Assembly: GCF_900188025.1 (NCBI RefSeq) | Contig: NZ_FZNO01000010.1 | Span: 62,001-126,000 of the forward strand | Direction: 5' to 3' | DNA length: 64,000 nt | DNA from: Blastococcus mobilis | GTDB taxonomy: Bacteria; Actinomycetota; Actinomycetes; Mycobacteriales; Geodermatophilaceae | Shown: positions 23,530 to 31,614 of the stretch, one piece after another | Layout: every line of letters starts with the position of its first letter | How positions within the stretch are numbered: the first letter of the stretch is position 1 | The notes under the pieces: generated by a model | Database searches by the model: none | What the model was told of the DNA's origin: nothing | Seen by the model: the letters and a program-made list of their open reading frames with translations, nothing else | Program-made: the position numbers and the translations under genes

Positions 23530-23883
23530 GTGCCGACCTACCGCATCAACGAGGACGGCGTGGCCCGGGCCCGGGAGCTGATCGACGCCGGGAAGGTCGA
23601 CGTCGACACGGAGTGGGCCGATGCCGCACCGTCGGCCGACGACGAGAACGCCGAGATCGAGAAGCACGGATACGACGGCTACGGCGCCTGGCACCTGGCG
23701 GTCGATGCGGAGGCGAACGAGGAGACCAAGAAGCGCTACGCCTTCCCGTACGGCGACTGGCCCGCTGCAGGGTCCCGCCGCGAGCCTGCGAGCGGTGGGG
23801 GGCAGAGGGTCCTTCTCCACGCGGAGATCGAGCAGGTCGCCGACGACCTGCTCCAGCACCTCGACGCCACCCGCCGGGGCTGA
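23530..23883 (+). CDS. Small conserved actinobacterial protein with repeat-derived core
   Basis: This 117-residue protein begins PTYRINEDGVARARELIDAG and continues with a conserved YGAWHLAVD and KKRYAFPYGDW. It matches a small actinobacterial family that, from memory, continues FRRVHRMGL after the GD motif. Here that part is replaced by AGSRREPASGGGQRVLL, encoded by a dispersed repeat of family R1 (about 23766-23816), and the frame then rejoins a family-like tail ADDLLQHLDATRRG. The product may be expressed but altered. The GTG start lies 6 nt after prcA. Function is unknown. Confidence 0.7.
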   Translation: MPTYRINEDGVARARELIDAGKVDVDTEWADAAPSADDENAEIEKHGYDGYGAWHLAVDAEANEETKKRYAFPYGDWPAAGSRREPASGGGQRVLLHAEIEQVADDLLQHLDATRRG

Positions 23884-23964
23884 CGACACGGACGGGCCTC
23901 CGATCGAACCCGCCCGGTGCGCCGGGACAGCGCCTCTGTCCCTCTCGGCGCCTAGGCTCAGATC

Positions 23965-25323
23965 GTGGACCGACGGATCTTCGGCATCGAGACCGAGTAC
24001 GGCGTCACGTGCACCTTCAAGGGGCAGCGTCGGCTGTCCCCGGACGAGGTCGCCCGCTACCTGTTCCGGCGGGTGGTCTCCTGGGGGCGCAGCTCCAACG
24101 TCTTCCTGCGCAACGGCTCCCGGCTGTACCTGGACGTGGGCAGCCACCCCGAGTACGCCACCGCCGAGTGCGACGACCTCAGCGAGCTGGTCGTCCACGA
24201 CAAGGCCGGTGAGCGGATCCTCGAGGGCCTGCTGGTCGACGCCGAGCAGCGGCTGGCCGAGGAGGGCGTCACCGGAGACATCTACCTGTTCAAGAACAAC
24301 ACCGACTCCGCGGGCAACAGCTACGGCTGCCACGAGAACTACCTGGTCGGCCGGCACGGGGAGTTCAGCCGCCTGGCCGACGTCCTGATCCCGTTCCTGG
24401 TCAGCCGGCAGATCGTCGTCGGCGCCGGCAAGGTCCTGCAGACCCCCCGCGGTGCCATCTACTGCGTCAGCCAGCGCGCCGAGCACATCTGGGAGGGCGT
24501 CTCCAGCGCCACGACCCGGTCCAGGCCGATCATCAACACCCGTGACGAGCCGCACGCCGACGCCGAGCGCTACCGGCGGCTGCATGTCATCGTCGGTGAC
24601 TCGAACATGAACGAGACGACGACGCTGCTCAAGGTCACCATGACCGACCTGGTGCTCCGCATGGTCGAGGCCGGCACCCCGATCAAGGACATGTCGCTGG
24701 AGAACCCGATCCGCGCCATCCGCGAGATCAGCCACGACATGACCGGCCGGCGCAAGGTCCGCCTGGCCAGCGGCAAGGAGATGTCGGCGCTGGAGATCCA
24801 GTCCGAGTACCACTCACGGGCCGCCGACTTCGCCGACCGGGAGGGCTGCAGCGCCGAGCACCGGCAGATGCTGGAGCTGTGGGGCCGGGTCCTCAAGGCC
24901 GTCGACACCGAGGACCTGTCCCTCATCGACCGGGAGATCGACTGGGCGACCAAGTTCAGCCTGCTCGAGCGCTACCGCGCCAAGCGCGATCTGCCGCTGT
25001 CGCACCCGCGCATCGCCCAGATGGACCTCGCCTACCACGACATCAGCCGCCGCCGCGGCCTGTACTACCTGCTGGAGCGGGCCGGCCAGGTCGACCGGGT
25101 GGCCCACGAGCCGCGCATCTTCGAGGCCAAGAACGTCCCGCCGCAGACGACCCGGGCCCGGCTGCGCGGGGAGTTCATCCGCAAGGCCCAGGAGAAGCGC
25201 CGCGACTTCACCGTCGACTGGGTGCACCTCAAGCTCAACGACCAGGCCCAGCGCACCGTCCTCTGCAAGGACCCCTTCAAGGCCGTCGACGAGCGCGTCG
25301 ACAAGCTCATCGCGAGCATGTGA
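23965..25323 (+). CDS. pafA: Pup--protein ligase
   Basis: PafA activates the C-terminal Glu of deamidated Pup with ATP and forms an isopeptide bond with substrate lysines. The 452-residue protein starts [18 protein letters not shown], with the ATP/Mg Glu residues. It lacks the Dop loop, and shares [19 protein letters not shown] and [13 protein letters not shown] with Dop. The C-terminal small domain (about 380-452) contributes to Pup binding. GTG 23965 lies 6 nt after TAGGCT. Confidence 0.97.
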   Translation: MDRRIFGIETEYGVTCTFKGQRRLSPDEVARYLFRRVVSWGRSSNVFLRNGSRLYLDVGSHPEYATAECDDLSELVVHDKAGERILEGLLVDAEQRLAEEGVTGDIYLFKNNTDSAGNSYGCHENYLVGRHGEFSRLADVLIPFLVSRQIVVGAGKVLQTPRGAIYCVSQRAEHIWEGVSSATTRSRPIINTRDEPHADAERYRRLHVIVGDSNMNETTTLLKVTMTDLVLRMVEAGTPIKDMSLENPIRAIREISHDMTGRRKVRLASGKEMSALEIQSEYHSRAADFADREGCSAEHRQMLELWGRVLKAVDTEDLSLIDREIDWATKFSLLERYRAKRDLPLSHPRIAQMDLAYHDISRRRGLYYLLERAGQVDRVAHEPRIFEAKNVPPQTTRARLRGEFIRKAQEKRRDFTVDWVHLKLNDQAQRTVLCKDPFKAVDERVDKLIASM

Positions 25324-25405
25324 GTCGTCCCGAGTGGGCCCCGGAGGGGTCCGCGAGGGACGACTCATGGATGGGCTCAACGCAGCTGGGGGACGGCAGC
25401 TGGTC

Positions 25406-25537
25406 GCGGTGTCGGCCGGAGGCCGACAAGTGTCATAGCGAGGTCGGCCGGAGGCCGACAAATGTCATAGCGGTGTCGGCCGGAGGCCCACCGGAAACGG
25501 GGTCCGCGGTGTCGGCCGCAGGCCGACCGATGTCACG
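25406..25537. repeat. Array of four 32-36 bp palindromic tandem repeats
   Basis: Units begin at 25406, 25438, 25470 and 25506; three are 32 nt and the third is 36 nt. Each contains GCGGTGTCGGCC or a variant, and three contain a complete GTCGGCC-GGA-GGCCGAC palindrome (GCA centre in the last). The units end in a TGTCATA-like tail. The array lies between convergent pafA and the monooxygenase gene, and the latter's stop codon (25533-25535) is inside the fourth unit. Confidence 0.85.
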
Positions 25538-25826
25538 GCGCCTCGACCGACGCGATCCGGTACTTCCGCACCTCGGCCGACAGCACGTCGGGAACGTCCG
25601 GGGGAGGCGCGTCCGGGTCGCCGGACGTGCGGAAGCGCTGGAGGTCCTCGTCGGACTCCCAGCGCTCGAAGATGTTGATCCGCTCGGGATCGAGCGGATC
25701 CGCAGCCTGCACGAAGTCGAGGCACCCGGGCGCCCGTCGGGCCTGAACCGCGACGTCGGCGACCGCGGCCAGGTAACCGTCCCGGTCGCCCGATGCGACC
25801 CGCAGCGAGCCGGCGACGATGATCAC
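25533..25826 (-). CDS. Antibiotic biosynthesis monooxygenase (ABM) domain protein
   Basis: This is a 97-residue single-domain ABM protein (dimeric ferredoxin-like fold). It starts VIIVAGSLRVASGDRDGYLA, with the central GCLDFVQAADP and INIFERWESDEDLQRF typical of the YgiN-like group. Such small proteins act as quinol monooxygenases or heme/aldehyde-handling enzymes. The GTG start overlaps the stop of the DUF3866 gene by four bases, so both form one message. Its 3' end runs into the tandem palindrome array. Confidence 0.82.
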   Translation of the reverse strand: MIIVAGSLRVASGDRDGYLAAVADVAVQARRAPGCLDFVQAADPLDPERINIFERWESDEDLQRFRTSGDPDAPPPDVPDVLSAEVRKYRIASVEAP

Positions 25827-26965
25827 GGCGCCTGCGCCCCCGCGGCCTCGGGCTTGGTCTCCGCCACGGGCACCCGCAGGGCAGCGAACCGCCCCGCGGC
25901 CGCGGCGGCCAGGAAGTAGGCCCGTTCCTCCGGGTAGCCGCGGCCCATCGTCCGCAGCGGCACGGGGGAGAGCCCGAGGGCGTCGTCGAGGCCATCGGTG
26001 TCCACCCACACGACGGGGTTGCGGGAGGGCTGCCCGGCGAGGTCCTCGTCGATCTGCCCACCGAGCTCCGAGGACAGGCCGCGCGGCGCGATCAGGGTCA
26101 CCCCGCCCAGCGCCACCCGCCCGAACGCCGTGAGGGAGTGGTGGGAGACGCCGCGGTGCCGGGTCCGCGGATCGGCGTCGGAGATCCGCAGGGCGCCGAT
26201 CGGCTCACCGCCCAGAATCGTGACCGCGTTGCACGCCTCGCCGGCGGCGACCCCGGAGAAGCCCCACGGCGTTCCGGTGCCCAGGTTGCCGGGTCCCTGG
26301 CTGACGATCGTCAGGTCGGCGCCCAGGACGTGCCGCGCGGCCAGCAGGCCGGTGTGCACCGTGACCGCCTCCAGGTCCCCGCCGAACGCCTGCCCGACGG
26401 TGATGACCCCGGCCAGCGAGGGCGCCAGCGCGTCCAGGGTTCGGGAGAAGGCCGCCGGCAGCGCGCCGCCGTCGGTCATCACGTAGGCGACCTTCAGGTC
26501 CGGATCGGTGGCCAGCATCCCGATCAGGATCGCGGGCAGCGCCGAGTGCAGATCGGCGACGACCACCGGCATGCCCCCGAGGTCGTCCGCCTCGGCCAAC
26601 AGCGCGTGGTGCTCGGTGTCCTGCTCGTCCACACCGCTGACGGTCGCCTGCAGCGGCGTGTAGCGCGCCTTGACCAGGTGCCCCGGGCCGGTGGGGTCGG
26701 GGGGCAGCCGGTCAGGTACGGCGACCACAAGGGCCACGCCACCGGTGCCCAGGCCCTGGGCCAGCGCCGTCGTGTTCAGCAGCACGTCGTCCCCCACCTG
26801 GGGGATGCCGACGAGTGAGGGGTAGGCCAGCGCGCGCAGATGGCCCTCGTCGGGCACCTCGACGGTCAGTTCCAGGCTGTCCCGGCCCCTGCGTCCGGTG
26901 GCCGTCACCTGCCCGCGTCGCCAGCGGACCCGCGAGGGCGGGGGGGGAGCGGCGGAGTAGGGCAT
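25823..26965 (-). CDS. DUF3866 family protein
   Basis: This 380-residue protein of the DUF3866 family is regularly found near pafBC and the proteasome genes in actinobacteria. Conserved features are LVGIPQVGDDVLLNTTAL near residue 50, PVVVADLHSALP near 133, and TIVSQGPGNLGTGTPWGFSG near 225, with a Gly-rich loop. HRGVSHHSLTAFGR near 290 follows. It could be an enzyme or ligand-binding protein, but no activity is known. The start lies 6 nt from TAGCCT and is divergent to pafB. Confidence 0.85.
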   Translation of the reverse strand: MPYSAAPPPPSRVRWRRGQVTATGRRGRDSLELTVEVPDEGHLRALAYPSLVGIPQVGDDVLLNTTALAQGLGTGGVALVVAVPDRLPPDPTGPGHLVKARYTPLQATVSGVDEQDTEHHALLAEADDLGGMPVVVADLHSALPAILIGMLATDPDLKVAYVMTDGGALPAAFSRTLDALAPSLAGVITVGQAFGGDLEAVTVHTGLLAARHVLGADLTIVSQGPGNLGTGTPWGFSGVAAGEACNAVTILGGEPIGALRISDADPRTRHRGVSHHSLTAFGRVALGGVTLIAPRGLSSELGGQIDEDLAGQPSRNPVVWVDTDGLDDALGLSPVPLRTMGRGYPEERAYFLAAAAAGRFAALRVPVAETKPEAAGAQAP

Positions 26966-27044
26966 GACCGCAGGCTAGCCAGCGCCGCAGACGGCGGTGC
27001 ACCGGCGGCGGGAACGAGGGCCCGGGCTGACTAGCCTGGGCGCC

Positions 27045-28022
27045 ATGGCGGCCAAGCGGGCAGAACGACTGGTGAACCTGGTCATCGCCCTGCTCAGCAC
27101 GCGGCAGTACGTCACCGCCGCCCGGATCCGTGCCACCGTGCCGGGTTACGAGGCCGACGACGGGTCCGAGCGTGCCGACGAGGCCTTCAAGCGGATGTTC
27201 GAGCGGGACAAGGCCGAGCTCCGCGAGATGGGCGTCCCGCTGGAGACCGGCCGCACCAGCGCTTTCGACACCGAGGACGGCTACCGGATCGCCCGGGCCG
27301 ACTACGAGCTGCCCGAGATCCGGCTGACCGGTGAGGAGGCCGCGGCCGTCGGCCTGGCTCTGCGGCTGTGGGAGTCGGCCCAGCTGGCCGGTGCCGCACA
27401 CAGCGCGCTGGTGAAGCTCAAGGCGGCCGGCATCGACGTGGACAGCTCCCGCGCCATCCCGCTCCAACCACGTCTGGACGCCGGGGAGCCGGCGTTCGAG
27501 CCCTGCTACGCCGCCGCCCGCGACCGTCGCCGGCTGGAGTTCGGCTACCAGCGCCCCGACGAGGACACCCCCTCCCGCCGCCGCGTGCAGCCCTGGGGGG
27601 TCGTGGCCTGGCACGGCCGCTGGTACCTCGTGGGCCTCGACCTCGATCGCGGCGCCGAACGAGTGTTCCGGCTCTCCCGGGTCGTCGGCACCCCCAAGGC
27701 GACCGGTCCCGCCGGTGCCTTCGAGCCGCCCGCCGGTCTCGATTTGGCCGAGGTGGTCGCGGGTCAGGTCAGCGGGGAGGAGCAGCTGGTCGTCGTCCGT
27801 GCCCGGCCGGGGACCGCCATCGGGCTGCGTCGGCACGCCACCCCCCTGGGCGGTGGCGAGGACGGGGACGACCGACTCCAGCTGCGCACGACCGAGCCCG
27901 GGCGGCTCGCCGACCAGCTCGCGGCCTACGGCTCCGACGTCCTCGTGGAGGCACCTGCCGAGCTGCGCGACGCCGTGATCGCCCGCCTCACCCGGCTCGC
28001 GGCGATGGGGGAGCCGGCGTGA
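27045..28022 (+). CDS. pafB: PafB, DNA-damage transcriptional activator subunit
   Basis: PafB pairs with PafC to activate the LexA-independent DNA-damage response in mycobacteria. The 325-residue protein has an N-terminal winged helix (AERLVNLVIALLSTRQYVTA, about 5-25). A WYL domain (about 150-215) contains RRRVQPWGVVAWHGRWYLVG, and a C-terminal extension follows. ATG 27045 lies 7 nt after TAGCCT. pafC starts inside its stop region, consistent with a heterodimer made from one message. Confidence 0.93.
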   Translation: MAAKRAERLVNLVIALLSTRQYVTAARIRATVPGYEADDGSERADEAFKRMFERDKAELREMGVPLETGRTSAFDTEDGYRIARADYELPEIRLTGEEAAAVGLALRLWESAQLAGAAHSALVKLKAAGIDVDSSRAIPLQPRLDAGEPAFEPCYAAARDRRRLEFGYQRPDEDTPSRRRVQPWGVVAWHGRWYLVGLDLDRGAERVFRLSRVVGTPKATGPAGAFEPPAGLDLAEVVAGQVSGEEQLVVVRARPGTAIGLRRHATPLGGGEDGDDRLQLRTTEPGRLADQLAAYGSDVLVEAPAELRDAVIARLTRLAAMGEPA

Positions 28023-29005
28023 CGACCACCGGCACCACCGACCGGATGACGCGCCTGCTGGCGCTCGTCCCGTACCTGACCGCCCGGCCCGAGGGGGTGC
28101 TCGTCGCCGAGGCCGCCCGCGACTTCGGCGTCAGCGAGCGGCAGCTCCGCAGCGATCTCGAGCTGCTCTGGATGTGCGGGCTGCCCGGCTACGGGCCCGG
28201 TGACCTGATCGACCTGTCCTTCGAGGGCGAGCGGGTGCGGGTCACCTTCACCGCGGGCATGGTGCGGCCGCTGCGGCTGACCACCGACGAGGCCGTCGCC
28301 CTGGTGGTCGCGCTGAAGACCCTCCTCGAGCTGCCGGGCCTGGCCGAGCGCGAGGCGGTGAGCCGCGCCCTGGCGAAGGTCTCGGCCGCGGCCGGGCACG
28401 CCGGCGACCGGGTCACCCCGGTCGCCGTCAGCGTCGACGCGCGCGAGGAGGCGCTGGCCGTCGTGCGGGACGGCCTGGAGCGCAAGCGGGCACTGCACCT
28501 GCACTACTACGTGCCGACCCGGGACGAGCGGACCGAGCGGACCGTCGATCCGATGCGCCTGCTCCTCGTGGACGGGAAGTGGTACCTCGAGGCGTGGTGC
28601 CGGAGGGCCGAGGGCGTGCGGCTGTTCCGGCTCGACCGGGTGGACGACGTCGTCGCGCTCGACGAGCCGGCCGCCCCACCGCCGCAGGCCCACGAGCGCG
28701 ACATCGACAACGGCGTCTACCAGCCCGACCCCGGCTCGCCGGCCGTCCGCCTGCGGCTGTCCCGCAGCGCGCGGTGGGTCGCCGACTACTACCCGGTGGA
28801 CTCGGTGTCCGCCGTCGACGACCCACCCGGCGGGCTCGCCGTGACCGTGCGGACCCAGGATCTCTCCTGGGCCCGGCGGCTGGTCGCCTCCCTCGGCGGG
28901 GATGCGCTGGTCGACGAGCCGGCCGACCTGGCCACCCAGGTGGCCGCCGACGCCCGTGCCGCCCTCGCCCGGTACGGGGGCGTCGCCACGGACAGCGCCG
29001 GTTAG
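28019..29005 (+). CDS. pafC: PafC, DNA-damage transcriptional activator subunit
   Basis: This is the partner of PafB, again with a winged helix (RMTRLLALVPYLTARPEGVL) and a WYL domain with RTVDPMRLLLVDGKWYLEAW near residues 160-195. 328 residues is normal. GTG 28019 overlaps the pafB stop by four bases. The TAG stop codon is part of the TAGGGT promoter-like hexamer of the next small gene. The complex recognises a RecA-NDp-type promoter; a possible site lies before arc. Confidence 0.93.
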   Translation: MTTTGTTDRMTRLLALVPYLTARPEGVLVAEAARDFGVSERQLRSDLELLWMCGLPGYGPGDLIDLSFEGERVRVTFTAGMVRPLRLTTDEAVALVVALKTLLELPGLAEREAVSRALAKVSAAAGHAGDRVTPVAVSVDAREEALAVVRDGLERKRALHLHYYVPTRDERTERTVDPMRLLLVDGKWYLEAWCRRAEGVRLFRLDRVDDVVALDEPAAPPPQAHERDIDNGVYQPDPGSPAVRLRLSRSARWVADYYPVDSVSAVDDPPGGLAVTVRTQDLSWARRLVASLGGDALVDEPADLATQVAADARAALARYGGVATDSAG

Positions 29006-29014
29006 GGTCGGCGC

Positions 29015-29221
29015 GTGCTGTTCTGGATCGTGCTGGCGGTCGTGGTCGTCCTGGCGCTGGTCGCCCTCGGCGTGGTCGGCTACGGGGTGCTGGGTGCCTT
29101 CGGCCGGCTGAACCGGGAGCTCGAGGCCGCCGAGCGGGACGTGCGGCCGCTCCTGGAGCAGGCGCAGGCCACCGCCACCCGGGCGGCCGAGGTCCAGGGC
29201 GGCCGGGCGAACTCCGGCTGA
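29015..29221 (+). CDS. Small single-span membrane protein
   Basis: This 68-residue protein consists of one strongly hydrophobic N-terminal segment (VLFWIVLAVVVVLALVALGV and on) and a charged helical tail, LNRELEAAERDVRPLLEQAQ, that looks able to form a coiled coil. GTG 29015 lies 6 nt after TAGGGT. It sits between pafC and tatA. The size and topology resemble TatA, but it lacks the FG hinge motif and is not called as a Tat subunit. Function is unknown. Confidence 0.7.
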   Translation: MLFWIVLAVVVVLALVALGVVGYGVLGAFGRLNRELEAAERDVRPLLEQAQATATRAAEVQGGRANSG

Positions 29222-29328
29222 ACAACAGGCGGCAACCGGACCAGCACGGCGCGAACGTCCGCGCGGGGCCCGGGTCGCGAACCCCGTTCGGCGTAACATC
29301 CCCGGTGCCACCCACCCCTGGAGGACCA

Positions 29329-29646
29329 GTGAATCTCGGCCCGCTGGAGATTGGCCTGATCGTCCTGGCCATCCTGCTGCTCTTCGGCTACAAGAAGCTC
29401 CCGGACGCCTCCCGCTCGCTCGGCCGCTCGCTGCGGATCTTCAAGGGCGAGATGAAGGGCATGAAGGACGACGACGTGCGCACGAAGGACGCGGCGCAGA
29501 CCGCGCCGGTCCGCGGCGAGATCGCCGGCCCGGCCGGTGACGACCCGAGCACCCAGCTGCACGAGGAGGCCCGCGCCGCCGAGGCGCGTGCCGCCGAGCT
29601 GCGGGCCCGCGCCGAGCAGACCCGCGCGGCCGACGGCTCCCGCTGA
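29329..29646 (+). CDS. tatA: Sec-independent translocase subunit TatA
   Basis: TatA forms the protein-conducting assembly of the twin-arginine pathway. The 105-residue protein has the N-terminal membrane helix LGPLEIGLIVLAILLLFGYKK with the FG hinge followed by KLPDASRSLGRSLRIFKGEM, the amphipathic helix. The acidic, Ala-rich tail is variable. GTG 29329 has TGGAGGA just upstream. tatC follows 22 nt later. The order pafBC-tatA-tatC is the same as in M. tuberculosis (Rv2096c-Rv2093c). Confidence 0.95.
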   Translation: MNLGPLEIGLIVLAILLLFGYKKLPDASRSLGRSLRIFKGEMKGMKDDDVRTKDAAQTAPVRGEIAGPAGDDPSTQLHEEARAAEARAAELRARAEQTRAADGSR

Positions 29647-29668
29647 CCTTCGCACCAGGCAGGCACCG

Positions 29669-30580
29669 GTGAGCGAGGGCGGGCGCCCGAGGCTTCGGCG
29701 ACGGCGGCAAGCCCGTGACCCCCAGGCGACGATGACCCTCGTCGCCCACCTCACCGAACTGCGCAACCGCATCGCCAAGGCGCTGCTGGCGCTCGCCCTG
29801 GGCACCGTCGTGGGCTTCCTCTGGTACGACCGGGGCCTGCTCACCTTCCTCACCGAGCCGTACTGCGCGCTGCCGCCCGACTTCCGGTTCCAGGGCGACG
29901 AGTCCTGCCGGCTGGTGGTCCTCGACGTGTTCGGCGGTGTGCTGCTGCGGCTGAAGATCGGTCTGATCGCCGGCGCGGTGCTCTCCGCACCGTTCTGGCT
30001 CTACCAGCTGTGGGCGTTCATCACCCCCGGGCTCAAGCGCAACGAGAAGCGTTACACCGTCGGGTTCGTCGTCGCCTCCACGCTGCTCTTCGCCGCCGGC
30101 GCGTTCCTCGCCTGGCTGACCCTCCGCAAGGGACTGGAGTTGCTGCTCGGGCTGGCCGGCGGCGAGGTGGCGTTCCAGCTCACCGCCCCCGACTACCTGG
30201 GCTTCGTGATCAGCCTGCTCGTGGCCTTCGGGCTGTCGCTGGAGCTGCCGCTGATCGCCGTCGCCCTCAACCTCGTCGGCGTCCTGAGCTACAACGCGCT
30301 GAAGAGGTCCCGGCGCTGGATCTTCTTCCTGACCATCGTCTTCGCCGCGTTCGTCACGCCGACCCAGGACCCGTTCACCATGCTGGCGATGGCCGGGCCG
30401 ATGATCGTGCTGTTCGAGGGCGCCATCCAGATCGCGCGCGTCGTCGACAAGCGCCGGGCCAAGCGGGAGGCGCTGGAGCACTTCCACGACCTCGACGACG
30501 ACGAGGCCTCGCCGCTGGACGCCCGGCCCTCCGCCCTGGGCGCCGACTACGATCCCTCGACCGCGTCCACGCGCGGCTGA
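29669..30580 (+). CDS. tatC: Sec-independent translocase subunit TatC
   Basis: TatC recognises twin-arginine signal peptides and builds the translocase with TatA/B. The 303-residue protein shows MTLVAHLTELRNRI at the cytoplasmic N terminus (signal-binding Glu). Six membrane segments follow, with FWLYQLWAFITPGLKRNEKR in the first part and FVTPTQDPFTMLAMAGPM in the last third. The tail is charged. GTG 29669 is the first in-frame start after tatA. ATG 29732, at the TMTL motif, is a shorter alternative. Confidence 0.94.
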   Translation: MSEGGRPRLRRRRQARDPQATMTLVAHLTELRNRIAKALLALALGTVVGFLWYDRGLLTFLTEPYCALPPDFRFQGDESCRLVVLDVFGGVLLRLKIGLIAGAVLSAPFWLYQLWAFITPGLKRNEKRYTVGFVVASTLLFAAGAFLAWLTLRKGLELLLGLAGGEVAFQLTAPDYLGFVISLLVAFGLSLELPLIAVALNLVGVLSYNALKRSRRWIFFLTIVFAAFVTPTQDPFTMLAMAGPMIVLFEGAIQIARVVDKRRAKREALEHFHDLDDDEASPLDARPSALGADYDPSTASTRG

Positions 30581-30591
30581 GCGGAGGACTG

Positions 30592-31491
30592 ATGAGCACC
30601 TTCGGCGCGGACGTCTCCGTCCTCGTCAGCCCGGCGGCCGGACGCGGGCGCGGCGCCGTCCTGGCGGTGGAGGTGCTGGCCGCCTTCCGTGAGGTCGGCT
30701 TCGACCCCGAGGTGCTGCCCGCGGACAGTGGTGCCGAGGCCGAGCGGCAGGCGGCCAAGGCGGTCGCCGCCGGCACCCGTGCGGTGGTCGCCGTCGGCGG
30801 GGACGGAACGGTGCACGCCGCCCTGCAGGCCGTGGCCGGGACGACGACACCGCTGGCGATGATCCCGGCCGGCACGGGCAACGACCTCGTGCGGGCGCTG
30901 GGGGCACCCCGCGACCCGCTGGCCGCCGCCCGGGCGGCCGCCGAGGACCTGATGGCAGGCACCACCCGGACCGTCGACGCGGGGCGGACCGGCGACCGGT
31001 GGTGGGCCACCGTCCTGTGCTGCGGCTTCGACTCCGCCGTCACCGACCGGGCCAATCGGCTGCGGTGGCCACGGGGGCGCCGCCGGTACGACGTCGCCGT
31101 CCTGGCCGAACTGGCCCGACTCCGGCCGCGGGAGCTGACGCTCGTGCTGGACGGCGAGTCGCAGACCCTGCCGATCACGATGGTCGCCGTCGGGAACACG
31201 GCCTGGTACGGCGGGGGGATGAAGATCTGCCCGGGCGCCGACCCCGGGGACGGGCTCTTCGACGTCACCGTCGTCGGTGCCACCACGCGGCTGGAGCTCA
31301 TCCGCACCAAGCCGCTGCTGACGTCGGGAACGCACGTCGACCACCCGTCGGTCTCGGTGTTCCGGGCGGCCCGGGTGGAGCTGTCCAGCCCGGGGGCCAC
31401 CGCCTACGCCGACGGGGAACCGGTCGCCCCGCTGCCCACCGTCGCCGAGTGCATCGCGGGTGCCCTGACCGTGGTGGGTGCCGGGCGCTGA
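30592..31491 (+). CDS. Diacylglycerol kinase-like lipid kinase
   Basis: This 299-residue soluble lipid kinase of the DagK/YegS type has SVLVSPAAGRGRG near the N terminus, VAVGGDGTVHAAL with the GGDGT nucleotide motif (about 68-80), and PAGTGNDLVRALG. YGGGMKICPGADPGDGLFDV is in the C-terminal beta-sandwich, and YADGEP is near the end. It probably phosphorylates diacylglycerol or a related lipid for phospholipid recycling. It begins 11 nt after tatC behind GCGGAGGA. Confidence 0.88.
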   Translation: MSTFGADVSVLVSPAAGRGRGAVLAVEVLAAFREVGFDPEVLPADSGAEAERQAAKAVAAGTRAVVAVGGDGTVHAALQAVAGTTTPLAMIPAGTGNDLVRALGAPRDPLAAARAAAEDLMAGTTRTVDAGRTGDRWWATVLCCGFDSAVTDRANRLRWPRGRRRYDVAVLAELARLRPRELTLVLDGESQTLPITMVAVGNTAWYGGGMKICPGADPGDGLFDVTVVGATTRLELIRTKPLLTSGTHVDHPSVSVFRAARVELSSPGATAYADGEPVAPLPTVAECIAGALTVVGAGR

Positions 31492-31580
31492 GCCCGTCGG
31501 CCTGCCGGCAGGACCCGCCGCCGGCCTCGTCCCGAGGCTCGTCCGAGCCTGCGAGGGATGAGGAGGACGGGGTCCTTCTA
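31490..31580 (+). repeat. Dispersed GC-rich repeat, family R1
   Basis: Immediately after the lipid kinase stop the sequence holds GTCGGCCTGCCGGCAGG and then the full R1 core, CGTCCCGAGGCTCGTCCGAG, CCTGCGAGGGATGAGGAGG and ACGGGGTCCTTCT. The last part matches the 1.7 kb copy (other strand) almost exactly. It ends 35 nt before the helicase start. Confidence 0.65.
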
Positions 31581-31614
31581 TGGTGGGGGGCAGCAAGGTC
31601 CCTACTGTGGAGAC

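Noticed and set aside
25406-25537. CRISPR array
   Set aside because: Units are tandem and adjoin each other without unique spacers, and there are no cas genes nearby.
29015-29221. A second TatA or TatB subunit
   Set aside because: Topology is similar, but the FG hinge and the conserved amphipathic helix sequence are missing.
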